Shown here piece after piece: positions 8,495-17,475 of a stretch of 64,000 nt of DNA. The notes below the pieces were generated by a model that ran no database searches, had not been told where the DNA came from, and saw only the letters and a program-made list of their open reading frames with translations. Source of the DNA: Natrialba hulunbeirensis JCM 10989 (GTDB lineage: Archaea; Halobacteriota; Halobacteria; Halobacteriales; Natrialbaceae); assembly GCF_000337575.1 (NCBI RefSeq), contig NZ_AOIM01000014.1, positions 1 through 64,000 of the forward strand, written 5' to 3'. The stretch's first letter is position 1. Every line of letters begins with the position of its first letter. Made by a program: the position numbers and the translations under genes.

Positions 8495-10624
8495 TTAGTC
8501 CCGGAAGCGGGTTGCCTCGATTGCGACGGCAACGAAACCGACGACAGCGATGGCGACGGCCCCGAACTGTAACAGCGTCGCGAAGGCGCTGTCGGGACTC
8601 GAGTCGTGGTCGTTGTGCTCGCCGTGTGTGTGATCTTCGTGATCCGCGTGATCGTCGTGTGCGTGGTCTGCGTGCTCATCGTGAGCGTGCTCGTGGTCGT
8701 GGTCGTGGTCGTCGTCAGGATCGTGAGCGTGCTCGTCATGATCAGGATCCGCGTGATCGCCGTGACCGTCAGCCGAAACGGCAGTTGCATCGATCCATTC
8801 ACTCACATACGATCCGTCGGGAGCGCCGGTCACGCGAAGATCCCAGTGACCCTCGTCAGGAAGGGGTTGAACCGTCGCGTACGTGCCATCGTCGTGGGCC
8901 TCAAGTTCGACTTCGATCTCCGTCCCCTCCTCACTGCTTGCAAGCAGCCGGACAGATTGGTCCGACTCGATCGGCTCTCCGTCGTCGAGGAATGTAACCT
9001 CGAAGACGATCGGTTCGTCCGCCTCGAGTGTGAACGACTCGGGCGTCGCGTCGGCGGCCGGGAGCGCCGTCACCTCGACGAGTACGTCGTCGTACTCGTA
9101 CTCGATCGTCGCCTCGGTGACATCGTCGTCGACGCCCGCGACCGCGGCCGTCGGCGCGGACGTAAGCACCCCCGAGAGGAGCACGACGACGATCACGAGT
9201 GCAACCTCGAGTCGGACGGCGCGAGCAATTCGGGTGCCCGTTGCGAAGTCGTCGTCCCGGTCGACTCCACCGTCCGTGCTCGCCGGTCGTGCATCACCGG
9301 CCGGTGTGGTTTCGTCGGCCGACTCGAGTCGACCCAGGAGGACGAACCGGGTGACACCGCCGAGTGCGAGTGCGGCGGCGATGAGGACCAGTTTCGCGAC
9401 CAGTGTGAGACCGTAGACGGTGTCCGTGAGACCGTCGGCGGTCGGGACGTGCCACGAGGCGAGGACGAATCCCGTCGCCACGACGAGTGTGACGCCGACG
9501 AGCGCAAGGATCGAGTACCGACGGATCGTGCGTGCGAGGAGCGCGGATCGGTTGTCGGTGTCGGCCGCGCGAACGTGTGGAACGACGACGAACGCGAGGA
9601 CGACCAGTCCACCTGCCCAGAGCCCGGCCCCAACGAGATGGACGAAATCGACGGCTGCCCCCTGCAGTCGGTCGATCGCAGTCGCTGAGTGACTGGTCCA
9701 GGCGATCGTTCCCGCGATGGCGAGCGCCGTGACGAACGTGCCGACGAGCGACGTGCGACGGGGCGGGCGTCCACGAGACATCGCCACCGTGATCCCGACC
9801 AACACGAGGCTGAGGGCGGACTGGACGAGCCAGGCCTGACCGAGTGGGGTCTCCGCGAATTGGGAGATCGTCTCGACGGAGAGTGGTCCCAGTGCCGTGC
9901 TCCGGGCGAGTCCGAGCGCGAATGCGCCGACGAGCGTGAGTAGTGCACCACCCACGAGCAGTCGGCTGAGACGGCTGTCGATCGCCTCTCGTCGCTCCGT
10001 GCGAGCGAAGACGGGACCGACAGCGAGGGTTGTGATCGCCGGAATGCCGATTAGGCCGACGACGCCGACGAGCAACAGCGCTTTCGCGCCCGCCTCGACC
10101 GGCGGGATCGATTCGTCGGTCTCGTCGTCTTCGTACCCCTCGAGAACGGCGTCGCGGTCGAGCGGTTCGTCGCCGACGGCGAAGAAGAACGAGCCCGAGG
10201 TGGTGTGGCCGTCGTCAGCGAGGACCTCCCAATCGACGGTGTACATGCCATCCGCACCGTCAGTGTCAGCGTCGGTATCGGCGCTGGCGTCGGCCTCGGC
10301 GTCTTCGATTGGCACACGGACAACCTGCGTGTCGTCAGAATCGATTTCGGGTGCGGCCGAGACGATCTCACCGTCCGGCCCTTCGACGGTGATGTCGGCG
10401 TTAACGACACCGTCACCCGAGAAGGAGAGGGAGACCTCCTCGGGCACCTCGTCGACCTGCTCACCGTTCGCCGGATTTGATTCGCTCAGATAGGCGTGGG
10501 CCGCGGCTGGCGTCGCAACGAGCCCGATTGCGAGGGTCGCGACGACGAGACACGCGAGTATCGCCGCGAGGAGCGACCGGCGAGCGGGCAAGCCGTGTCC
10601 AGCGGGCGACGATCTCGCACGCAT
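8495..10624 (-). CDS. CopC-CopD fusion, membrane copper-handling protein with His-rich region
   Basis: 709 residues. A signal peptide (1-42) ends in ATPAAA and the mature protein would begin with His43 (HAYLSESNPANGE), the CopC copper-ligand N-terminus; GHTTSGSFFF completes the CopC fold (~43-160). Eight or so helices then form a CopD domain (~185-510). A second outer beta domain follows (~525-605), then a His/Asp-rich stretch (~611-680) and a final helix. It probably binds and moves copper at the cell surface. It is operonic with the lipoprotein gene upstream (10628), 3 bases apart. The His-rich run is coded by GTGGTC-like repeats and could have grown by slippage. Confidence 0.88.
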   Translation of the reverse strand: MRARSSPAGHGLPARRSLLAAILACLVVATLAIGLVATPAAAHAYLSESNPANGEQVDEVPEEVSLSFSGDGVVNADITVEGPDGEIVSAAPEIDSDDTQVVRVPIEDAEADASADTDADTDGADGMYTVDWEVLADDGHTTSGSFFFAVGDEPLDRDAVLEGYEDDETDESIPPVEAGAKALLLVGVVGLIGIPAITTLAVGPVFARTERREAIDSRLSRLLVGGALLTLVGAFALGLARSTALGPLSVETISQFAETPLGQAWLVQSALSLVLVGITVAMSRGRPPRRTSLVGTFVTALAIAGTIAWTSHSATAIDRLQGAAVDFVHLVGAGLWAGGLVVLAFVVVPHVRAADTDNRSALLARTIRRYSILALVGVTLVVATGFVLASWHVPTADGLTDTVYGLTLVAKLVLIAAALALGGVTRFVLLGRLESADETTPAGDARPASTDGGVDRDDDFATGTRIARAVRLEVALVIVVVLLSGVLTSAPTAAVAGVDDDVTEATIEYEYDDVLVEVTALPAADATPESFTLEADEPIVFEVTFLDDGEPIESDQSVRLLASSEEGTEIEVELEAHDDGTYATVQPLPDEGHWDLRVTGAPDGSYVSEWIDATAVSADGHGDHADPDHDEHAHDPDDDHDHDHEHAHDEHADHAHDDHADHEDHTHGEHNDHDSSPDSAFATLLQFGAVAIAVVGFVAVAIEATRFRD

Positions 10625-10627
10625 CGG

Positions 10628-11878
10628 TTAGCGGAGTCGACTGGAGTAGCCGACGCCCGAGTCACCGACGTACTGGACCGTGTCGACGCCCTCCTCGACC
10701 TCGACGTGGTCGACGAGTTCCTGTGCGTCCATATCCACGATCGCGACGATGCCGTCCTCGTCGGCGGGCGTAACGAAGTACTCGCCGCCGGCGACGCCGG
10801 AGCGGTGGAAGTGGTGAGCGCCCTCGGGGCGGACGATGTCGCCGACGTCGACCGTCTCGACGACGTCGAGTTCGTCGACGTCGATGATCGACGCCTCGTC
10901 GGTATGGGTGTGAGCGGTTGCGGCGTAGAGCGTGCCGTCGTCGGCTTCGTAATAGCGGAGCGCGTCGGGGCCCTCACCGACGTCGACGGCACCGAGTTCC
11001 TCGCTGTCCTCACTGGTCGCGTCGATGAATCGGATGCTATCCCCGTCGAGGAAGCCGAGCACCTGCTCGTCGGGCGAGAGGTACATTCCGCCCGAGAACG
11101 CGAGTGTGTCGACGATGTCGTCGTCCTCGGTGTCCACGACGACAGTCTCGTCTCCGTATTCGAAGTACGCGAGCCCCGTTTCGGGGCTGTACGCCTTGTA
11201 GTGGGTGCCCTGCTCCTCGTCGTCGAATTCGATGAAATCGCTTCGCTCGTAGTTTTCGAGGTCGATCACCGGTGCGCCGGGGTCGTTCACGTTCGTCGCG
11301 TACCCCATCGAGCCGAGGTCCTCGTGGTAGAGCAGTTTGCCGTGACCCTCGTTCTCGAGGCCCGACTCGACGATTTCCGTGACCTCGTGAGCGTCTGTGT
11401 CGATGACGTAGAACATGCCTTCGTCGTCGGCATGAACCCACATCTCGTCGTCGTTCGGGTGATACATGTGCGTTGGTCCCGGACCGATGTCGACTTCGTC
11501 GACGATCTCGCGGCCGTCGGTGTCAATGACGAGCACCTGCGAGGGTGACTCTCGAATGACGTAGATCTCGCTGTAGTCCGCAGTGATTCGCGGATCTCCC
11601 CATCCTTCGTCGTCGATCCCGTCCGTGATTTCGTCGACGAGTTCGCCGTCCTCGGGGTCGATGATCGCGATTGTATTCGGCGCGAAGGCGTAAACGACCC
11701 CGTCGCTGCCATCACCATTGCCGTCGCCGTTACCGTTCCCGTCGTCACCGTTCCCCGCCCCATCTCCACCGTTCTCCTCACCGTTTTCATCGTCGTCACT
11801 CAGACAGCCGGCGAGCGCAACCACAAACCCGCCGCCCATTGCCTGCACGAACCGTCGTCGATCTGTGGAGGGTTCCAT
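10628..11878 (-). CDS. Tat-exported lipoprotein with a YVTN-type beta-propeller
   Basis: 416 residues. The N-terminus has a twin-arginine motif (DRRRFVQ) and lipobox ALAGC (Cys25), so it should be folded in the cytoplasm, exported by Tat and lipid-anchored outside. An acidic Gly/Asn/Asp linker (27-60) precedes a propeller built from repeats such as IIDPEDGELVDEI, VIDTDGREIVDEV, VIDTDAHEVTEI. It resembles YncE/zinc- or copper-linked surface propellers (several His: THMYHPN, HTHTDE, GAHHFH). The downstream CopC-CopD gene starts 3 bases later, so a role in metal binding is likely but inferred. Confidence 0.8.
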   Translation of the reverse strand: MEPSTDRRRFVQAMGGGFVVALAGCLSDDDENGEENGGDGAGNGDDGNGNGDGNGDGSDGVVYAFAPNTIAIIDPEDGELVDEITDGIDDEGWGDPRITADYSEIYVIRESPSQVLVIDTDGREIVDEVDIGPGPTHMYHPNDDEMWVHADDEGMFYVIDTDAHEVTEIVESGLENEGHGKLLYHEDLGSMGYATNVNDPGAPVIDLENYERSDFIEFDDEEQGTHYKAYSPETGLAYFEYGDETVVVDTEDDDIVDTLAFSGGMYLSPDEQVLGFLDGDSIRFIDATSEDSEELGAVDVGEGPDALRYYEADDGTLYAATAHTHTDEASIIDVDELDVVETVDVGDIVRPEGAHHFHRSGVAGGEYFVTPADEDGIVAIVDMDAQELVDHVEVEEGVDTVQYVGDSGVGYSSRLR

Positions 11879-11970
11879 ACCCGACTCTCCACACCCCGTA
11901 TTATTCGTGGTTATGGTACGGCTGTCGAAAACGTGGTTCAGTTCTCGAATCCCGAACGCGGCGACGAACG

Positions 11971-12495
11971 CTACCGATCTCCCGACTCGTCGAGCAATCC
12001 ATCCACCAGCCGCGTAAACCGGTCGACCAGCCGATCCGGCACCGTCGGCTCGACCGTCGACAACAATCGTCCCGTTTCCTCCGCATTGGCGAGTCGAAGC
12101 GTCACCCGATTGCGCTCGTCGTAGGACTTCTCGACGACGCCCTGTTCGACGAGTCGGTCGAGGTGGTACTCGAGTGTACTCCGTGCAATGCCGAGCGTGT
12201 CAGCGACCGCGCCCGGAGTTGTGGGTTCGTGTTCGATGAGGTGGACGACGATGGTACGGGCGGTTTCACGCCGGAAGAGTGCGAGGGTGGCGCGTTGCCA
12301 CTCATCGTACTCGGGAGGATAGTAGTGGGTTCGGCCGTAGAACTCGCTGCGGACGAGTTCGTCTGCGGCGAGGAGTTGTCGGATGTGGTACTGGACCTGG
12401 CCAGGGGCGAACTCGGATTCGCGGACGAGTTCGTTGAAGTGGATGCCGGCGTTGTCCTGTACGTGGGTTCGAATCTGGCGTCGGGTTGTCGTCAT
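11971..12495 (-). CDS. Transcription regulator with two winged-helix domains
   Basis: 174 residues. Two HTH units are visible: residues 1-55 (IRTHVQDNAGIHFNELVRESEFAPGQVQYHIRQLLAADELV) and 75-135 (ARTIVVHLIEHEPTTPGAVADTLGIARSTLEYHLDRLVEQGVV). This double ArsR-like layout is common in haloarchaeal regulators. The linker RSEFYGRTHYYPPEYDEWQR is also typical. No metal-binding cysteines are seen, so it is not an obvious metal sensor. It lies just upstream of the Tat lipoprotein/CopCD operon and divergent from a small membrane protein gene with which such regulators are often paired. Confidence 0.85.
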   Translation of the reverse strand: MTTTRRQIRTHVQDNAGIHFNELVRESEFAPGQVQYHIRQLLAADELVRSEFYGRTHYYPPEYDEWQRATLALFRRETARTIVVHLIEHEPTTPGAVADTLGIARSTLEYHLDRLVEQGVVEKSYDERNRVTLRLANAEETGRLLSTVEPTVPDRLVDRFTRLVDGLLDESGDR

Positions 12496-12573
12496 AGTGT
12501 GAGAGAGTGGTGTGTCTGTTGGAGATTGGCGGTGGATCGGGGAGTGGGGGACACAGTTGCGTTGGGGAGATCA

Positions 12574-12657
12574 GTTGTGGTCGTGGTCGTAGCCGTGATC
12601 GTAGTCGTGGCCGTGGTCGTAGTCGTAGCCGTGATCGTAGTTGTAGTTGTAGTCGAC
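12574..12657. repeat. GTCGTG/GTCGTA hexamer-rich stretch
   Basis: About 84 bases built from imperfect hexamers GTCGTG, GTCGTA, GCCGTG, GATCGTA and GTTGTA. It lies between the double-HTH regulator and the divergent membrane protein gene. No frame gives a credible protein on either strand. It is a slippage-prone low-complexity spacer. Confidence 0.8.
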
Positions 12658-12710
12658 TACGAGTTGGGTAGCAGCGCCTATGGGTGCGATCACCATAACG
12701 CGTTTTGCTC

Positions 12711-12729
12711 GTTCCCGATCGTCGGGAAC
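12711..12729. promoter_or_regulatory. Perfect inverted repeat, candidate operator
   Basis: GTTCCCGA-TCG-TCGGGAAC is an exact 8-bp inverted repeat with a 3-base centre. It sits in the divergent region between the double-HTH regulator (start 12495) and the small membrane protein (start 12870). It could be a regulator binding site; which protein binds it is unknown. Confidence 0.45.
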
Positions 12730-12869
12730 GGTCCGAAATCCGAACCGTGGGTGTTGTGGGGCCGAGCGCGTCGCCGGTCAGCGGCGGCGGTTCGCTCTGT
12801 CGCCGGAAAAGCGACGATCGAAGCACATACGTCGGTTCGTTCCGGACCATCGCACGTAGCTTCGTGTCG

Positions 12870-13196
12870 ATGAACCATACGAATCCGTTCGAGGTCGAGT
12901 GGCTCGCACCCGAGTTCGCGCCCGTGTTACTCGCCGTAATTTTCCTCGCGGTCGCCGGCACGACGATCCTCTTTGGCGCGGCAATCGTGGCCTACTCGCG
13001 GCGGCGAACGACCCGCTATCTGTTGATCACGATCGTGCTCGGATTGCTCGTCGCGCGGTCGCTAGTCGGACTCGGAACCGTGTTCGGCCTCGTCCCGATG
13101 ACGGTACACCATCTCGTCGAACACAGCAGCGACTTCGCGATTGCTGTCCTCGTCCTGTACGCCGTCTATCGGAGCGGAACAGCGGCGGCCGAGTAA
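12870..13196 (+). CDS. Three-helix membrane protein, uncharacterised
   Basis: 108 residues with three hydrophobic helices (about 17-39, 48-70 and 84-101) joined by a basic loop YSRRRTTRYL, which should face the cytoplasm. It begins MNHTNPFEVEWLAPEF. The pairing with a divergent or adjacent double-HTH regulator recurs in haloarchaea as I recall it (DUF7471-like), but function is unknown. The longer frame starting at 12705 runs through promoter DNA and the palindrome and is not used. Confidence 0.65.
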   Translation: MNHTNPFEVEWLAPEFAPVLLAVIFLAVAGTTILFGAAIVAYSRRRTTRYLLITIVLGLLVARSLVGLGTVFGLVPMTVHHLVEHSSDFAIAVLVLYAVYRSGTAAAE

Positions 13197-13226
13197 GAGA
13201 CCGTCGTATTCCCGCTGAACCCGTTC

Positions 13227-13952
13227 TCAGGCGAGTCGGTCGATGACTTCGCGTCCCTCGAGATACGCGAACTCGTGGTCGGCGGCGTACGCGCGCGCAT
13301 CTGTCGGCGAAAGCGCCTCTCCCGACTCGTCGTCTAACATCTCACAGACGACGACCGCAGGCGAGAGGTCGGCCGCATCGGCGAGCGCGAGGCCGAGTTC
13401 CGTGTGTCCCTCGCGCTGTGCCAGCAGCTCCGGTGCGCCCTTCAGCAGGTGGACGTGACCCGGAACCCGGAACTCGTCGGCGAACGCGGTCGCGTCGGGA
13501 TCTGCTGCAGCCTCGCCGAGCGCCTGAATCGTCGTCGAGCGGTCGTTGTCCGTAATGCCGGTGTAGGTGTCGCGGTGGTTGACCGTCAGCGAGAACGACG
13601 AGCGCTCGTCGTAGCCGAGCTGGTGGTCGGCGGTCGCGGGATGGTCGACCTCCTCGCCGTAGAACGGCAGGTCGAACGCCTCGGCCGTCTCGTGCCCGAG
13701 TGCGACACAGACCAGTCCGCCAGCATCGTTCCGGAGCCGAGTGACGGCGTCGGACGTGACGAAATCAGCGTGATAGATGAGGTCGGTCTCGCCCTCGCGG
13801 TCTGCCGCATCGTGGACGAGAATCGGCTCGCCGGCCTGCAACGCCGCCAGCGCGTCGTCCACCGAGGCGTCACCGGCGGTGTCGAGACTCGCGTTCGCAT
13901 CGCCCGACCCGCTCGCCTCACTTGACGTCGTCCCCGCGTGCTGGCCCGTCAT
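13227..13952 (-). CDS. ribB: 3,4-dihydroxy-2-butanone-4-phosphate synthase
   Basis: 241 residues. It converts ribulose 5-phosphate to the four-carbon precursor of the riboflavin xylene ring. Key motifs: [20 protein letters not shown] (acidic loop binding metal and substrate), [23 protein letters not shown], and [26 protein letters not shown]. It is a stand-alone RibB with no GTP cyclohydrolase II domain, as in archaea. The first ~25 residues are a low-complexity acidic tail. The ATG at 13952 overlaps the ribK stop by 4 bases, indicating translational coupling in a ribK-ribB operon. Confidence 0.95.
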   Translation of the reverse strand: MTGQHAGTTSSEASGSGDANASLDTAGDASVDDALAALQAGEPILVHDAADREGETDLIYHADFVTSDAVTRLRNDAGGLVCVALGHETAEAFDLPFYGEEVDHPATADHQLGYDERSSFSLTVNHRDTYTGITDNDRSTTIQALGEAAADPDATAFADEFRVPGHVHLLKGAPELLAQREGHTELGLALADAADLSPAVVVCEMLDDESGEALSPTDARAYAADHEFAYLEGREVIDRLA

Positions 13953-14656
13953 TCGCGATCACCCACCGAAATCGTGACGTGGTCGTCGTCGGCCAACTCG
14001 AGTGCGTCCCGGAGCTTCTCGGGGGCGATGACCTCGAGTTGGTCCTCGTCGTGGTGGGTTCGTTCCGGGGCGATGGTGTGGGCGGTCTCGTAGGTCTGCC
14101 CGTCTGCGGTCTCGACTGTCGCCGAGTAGCAGACGGCAGGACCGTAGGTGCGATCGTCGTCCTCCCAGCCGTCGATCGGGACGGGATCGAGCGAGGAGAC
14201 GGCGCTCCGGCGGCGGACACTCTCGTCTCGAAGTTCGACGTTGAGCGTGCCGGGGAACGGCTCGTAGCCGAGGCGGTCCTCGAACTGGCGCTGGTAGCCG
14301 GGCAGCGAGATGTAGTGGCGGCCCTCGCCCATGCCGCTGGTGACGGTGCCCTCGAGTTCGACCTCGGAGTCTGCCTCGAAGATGCGGCGGTAGTCCTCGT
14401 ACTCGGCGTGGAGTGCGCGCTCGCCGTCGTCGGTGATGGCGACCCACTGGCCATCGCTGACGGTATCGCGTTCGAGGAGGGCAGCGCTTTCGAGGCGCTG
14501 GAGGCGTCGGGAAGCGGTCTGGTTGGAGGCATCGAGGCGGTCTGCGAGGTGAGAACAGGAGATTTTGACGTCGCCCGCGAGTCCGCCCTCGAGTGCGAGA
14601 AGCTTCAGGACGGCGAGTTCGTCGTGGCCGACGGCAGATTCCGCTGTCGTTGACAT
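13949..14656 (-). CDS. ribK: CTP-dependent riboflavin kinase with N-terminal winged helix
   Basis: 235 residues from ATG 14656. Residues ~10-85 are a winged-helix domain ([30 protein letters not shown]). Residues ~95-235 are the archaeal RibK domain ([40 protein letters not shown], then ITPE-like [12 protein letters not shown]). It makes FMN from riboflavin using CTP. The HTH fusion suggests it also represses its own or riboflavin genes, as proposed for this family. ATG 14683 would add nine residues, but that codon overlaps the likely TATA region, so 14656 is preferred. Confidence 0.9.
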   Translation of the reverse strand: MSTTAESAVGHDELAVLKLLALEGGLAGDVKISCSHLADRLDASNQTASRRLQRLESAALLERDTVSDGQWVAITDDGERALHAEYEDYRRIFEADSEVELEGTVTSGMGEGRHYISLPGYQRQFEDRLGYEPFPGTLNVELRDESVRRRSAVSSLDPVPIDGWEDDDRTYGPAVCYSATVETADGQTYETAHTIAPERTHHDEDQLEVIAPEKLRDALELADDDHVTISVGDRE

Positions 14657-14815
14657 AGACGAGGCTTTGTCAGCACCAGTCAAAAGCGTACCGAATGTGG
14701 TATGCGTATCAAAACTGCTACGGAGTTCGCGAGCGTTTATTCGCTCTTCGTTATCGTCGTCTTCGCGTGACCGTGGAAAAGCCCTCCGATACCGGCGGTA
14801 CGTCTGACAGCGTGC

Positions 14816-15709
14816 TCACAGCTCCGTTGCAACAGTGTCTTCGATTGCGGCGACGCGGTCCGAGTCGAACGTGAAGAATCCCTCCCAGACGCGATCGCCG
14901 GTTTCGAGACAGACCAGCGCCGCGCTACGAGGGACAGTACTCGAGTCCCCATCGGATCGACGCAGCGGAGTGAAAGCACTCCGGCTGGCACCTGGTACGT
15001 CCTCGTGTGGATGCTGGTCAGTCGGTCCCTCGTTGTCGGGACGATAGACGACGAACCAAGCGGTTCGATACAGTCGACTCCGGCCGGTGTGGACGGTGGC
15101 CTCGATTGCAGGCGGGTCGGAACCACCGACGCCGTAGACGTGAACATCGACGTCCGTTCGCCCGAGTTGGTCGTATACGGCACGGGTTCCGACTTCGTCT
15201 TCGATCCGAGAGAGATACTGGAACGAACTCCGGAGGATGCCACTCCCGTTCGACCAGGCGAGTTGCTCGATGTAGCGCGAGAGCAAGATTAACAGCAGCT
15301 TCTCCTTGTGCGAGCGGGGATACCCCCGCAGCTCGAGCCGGGTGTTCTCGAGTGCAGCCAGCACAGCCGGGAGTTCGATCGAGCCGAGTCCGCGGCTCCC
15401 AGTCATGAACAGGTCGGAGTTGATCGCGAGAATCGCATCGTACAGGTCGTCCATCGGCGAGGCCGCGATCGGTTCACCATCTTCGAGTGCAACGACGACA
15501 GTGTCGTGTGCGTCGAGGACATCGTCGAGACGCCGGTCGGCTCCCGCGACTATCGATCGGTTAGCGGCCGTCACTTCGACGTGCGGACTGTCGACGGAAT
15601 CCGCAAGGAGGTCAGTCAACGGCCCGCGCTCGGCACGGTCATCCGCAGCGACGACAGCAAGCGACCGGCTGGCTGTCTCGAGCGAGTCGAAAAACGATCG
15701 AAGCGTCAC
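14816..15709 (-). CDS. DICT sensory-domain protein
   Basis: 297 residues of the haloarchaeal DICT family. Recognisable pieces are the N-terminal MTLRSFFDSLETASRSLAVV..., a middle section SRYIEQLAWSNGSGILRSSFQYLSRIEDEVGTRAVYDQLGRTDVDVHVYGV (the DICT core), and a C-terminal GAF-like close with CLETGDRVWEGFFTFDSDRVAAIED. DICT domains are thought to sense light or another signal and are often tied to GGDEF or two-component partners in bacteria. In haloarchaea they mostly stand alone. No neighbour suggests a partner. Two copies of TTGCCGAT at 15747-15763 lie in its promoter. Confidence 0.8.
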   Translation of the reverse strand: MTLRSFFDSLETASRSLAVVAADDRAERGPLTDLLADSVDSPHVEVTAANRSIVAGADRRLDDVLDAHDTVVVALEDGEPIAASPMDDLYDAILAINSDLFMTGSRGLGSIELPAVLAALENTRLELRGYPRSHKEKLLLILLSRYIEQLAWSNGSGILRSSFQYLSRIEDEVGTRAVYDQLGRTDVDVHVYGVGGSDPPAIEATVHTGRSRLYRTAWFVVYRPDNEGPTDQHPHEDVPGASRSAFTPLRRSDGDSSTVPRSAALVCLETGDRVWEGFFTFDSDRVAAIEDTVATEL

Positions 15710-15904
15710 TGCCGGACGTTCTGTGTGTGCGGTTGTAAGGATTATTGCCGATATTGCCGATTTGGAGCCATCGAGGACCAGGATTTCGGGCTGTTTTGCT
15801 TCGTCTTGCTTCGGTTCGCTTCGAGTACGACCGGCTGGAGTACCCAGATTGGAGCCGCGATGCAGTCACGAGTTCGTGCTGATCCAGTCGGAGGTAGTCG
15901 CGAT

Positions 15905-16963
15905 TCAGTCGCCCGTGACTGGATCGCGCGCCCAGAACTCGCTTCCCTTCTTTAGCTTCGGGACCCACGTATCGCTGGTCTTCGAAAGGAGCGCGACGCG
16001 AGAGGAGGGGACGCCCTTGCACTCGGTGAACTCGGGCATGTAGTCGGCGACGGATTCGGCGAACTCGACGACCTCCTCGTGGTCGGGCATCGACGAGCGG
16101 TCGAGTCGGCCCTGGGAGTGGCCGACGTGCATGTACGCCTTGAGTTCGATGAAATCGGGATCTGCCTGCTGGTAGAAGCCGGCGTACCAGTCGGGGTGGT
16201 GCATGTTCTCGCCTTTGACCAGCGTCGTCCGCAAGACCGTTCGGGTCTCCTCTTTCTCCCGCAGGACGTCCATCGTCTCGAGGAGGCGATCCCAGGCGTC
16301 GTCCTCGACGGCCTTGACGACCTGATCGAACGTGTGTCGTTCGGGGGCGTCGACGCTGACGTACAGCTGGGTGGGGTCACACTCACGAAGCACCTCGGGA
16401 CGGGTGCCGTTCGAGACGAGGAACGTGGTGATGTCTCGGTCGTGGAACGCCTCGAGTAGTTCCGGGAGGTAGGGATACAGCGTCGGTTCGCCGTCGAGAG
16501 AGATGGCGACGTGTCGAGGTTCCATCGCCTCGTCGAAGACCTCCCGTGGGACCTCGTCGTTCCCGCCGAAGCCCGACAGGAGCCGCTTCTGCAGGTCGAT
16601 CGAGGCGTCCACGACAGCTTCGGGGTCGTCCCACTCGACGCCGTCCATCTCGTAGGCGTGGCCCTGGTGGTCACGCCAGCAGAAGACACAGCGCTCGTTG
16701 CACTTGACGACCGGCGTCATCTGGATGCAGCGGTGGGACTCGATGCCGTAGTAGATGTTCTTGTAGCACCGGCCCTCACCGCGCAGGGCGTTCGCCGTCC
16801 AGCCACAGGTCTGGGCGGCGGTGTGATTCTCGCTGTGGTAGTTCGGACTCGAGACCTGTGCGGGTCCACCGTCGCGGTTACCACCGTCTGTCCCTGAATC
16901 GGCATCGGCGTCGGCATCGGCCCCCACCTCGCCGTCGACGCCTGCGTCGGCGGAATCGCTCAT
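15905..16963 (-). CDS. twy1: tRNA-Phe 4-demethylwyosine synthase (radical SAM)
   Basis: 352 residues. It makes the tricyclic base imG-14 from m1G37 of tRNA-Phe using pyruvate. The radical-SAM cluster is C88-x3-C92-x2-C95 (CNERCVFCW). A second set, C53, C66 and C79, is spaced 13 residues apart, exactly as for the second 4Fe-4S cluster known in archaeal Taw1/TYW1. The motifs SLDGEPTLYPYLPELLEAF and LRTTLVKGENMH also fit. The first ~35 residues are an acidic Asp/Ala tail. There is no flavodoxin domain, as is usual in archaea. Confidence 0.95.
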   Translation of the reverse strand: MSDSADAGVDGEVGADADADADSGTDGGNRDGGPAQVSSPNYHSENHTAAQTCGWTANALRGEGRCYKNIYYGIESHRCIQMTPVVKCNERCVFCWRDHQGHAYEMDGVEWDDPEAVVDASIDLQKRLLSGFGGNDEVPREVFDEAMEPRHVAISLDGEPTLYPYLPELLEAFHDRDITTFLVSNGTRPEVLRECDPTQLYVSVDAPERHTFDQVVKAVEDDAWDRLLETMDVLREKEETRTVLRTTLVKGENMHHPDWYAGFYQQADPDFIELKAYMHVGHSQGRLDRSSMPDHEEVVEFAESVADYMPEFTECKGVPSSRVALLSKTSDTWVPKLKKGSEFWARDPVTGD

Positions 16964-17044
16964 GTTGCTCTCGCTTGGATAGGAGCCACTAAAAGACGTG
17001 TGGTGTCGCGCGTTGAATTCAGAAGGATACCGGGATACAGTGGG

Positions 17045-17371
17045 CTACTCCGTACGTTCCTCGGAGCTACTGCCAACGTTCGGACCGGGCGGCAACTCTC
17101 CCGGTTCGGCCGGTTCGTCCTCCTCGTTCGCAATTTCGCGCTCGAACGTGTACAGGACGAGTCCAGTGTTCGCCGTCATGATGACACCCGTCGTCGGAAC
17201 CGACGCGAACAGATGAAGACCGACGCCAAGCAGGAAGGGGACCGCCGCGACTGCAGCCCAGAGTTGTGAGCGTGAAACGTCGTTTCGCACCGCATCGCGA
17301 CCGACATAGACGTATATCAGCACCGTTCCGACGACGCCGAACAGCACGATCGCCGCGTCGACTGCATCCAT
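17045..17371 (-). CDS. Small membrane protein, uncharacterised
   Basis: 108 residues from ATG 17371, which gives MDAVDAAIVLFGVVGTVLIYVYVGRDAVRN. Three helices are seen at about 6-24, 36-56 and 60-78, followed by an acidic/Pro tail (EREIANEEDEPAEPGELPPG). An upstream GTG at 17431 would add a non-typical 20 residues. The type (helix, basic RDAVRNDVSRSQ loop, helix pair) is frequent in haloarchaea. No function is known to me. Confidence 0.7.
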   Translation of the reverse strand: MDAVDAAIVLFGVVGTVLIYVYVGRDAVRNDVSRSQLWAAVAAVPFLLGVGLHLFASVPTTGVIMTANTGLVLYTFEREIANEEDEPAEPGELPPGPNVGSSSEERTE

Positions 17372-17475
17372 ACGTGGCTCTTCGCCGGGACACGCAAAAG
17401 CGTTCTGCGTGGCGTCGGCTGCTGCTGACACGCCTGCCTCACAGAGGCCCTCACCGAATCCGTTCGAACATGCGG

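Noticed and set aside
12461-12475. GGTTCGAATCT, like a tRNA T-arm
   Set aside because: It lies within the double-HTH coding sequence and no acceptor or anticodon stems can be drawn around it.
11671-12873. Long plus-strand frame of 400 codons opposite the lipoprotein and regulator genes
   Set aside because: It is Arg/His-rich, runs through the GTCGTG repeat and is antisense to two well-supported genes. It is a GC-rich shadow.
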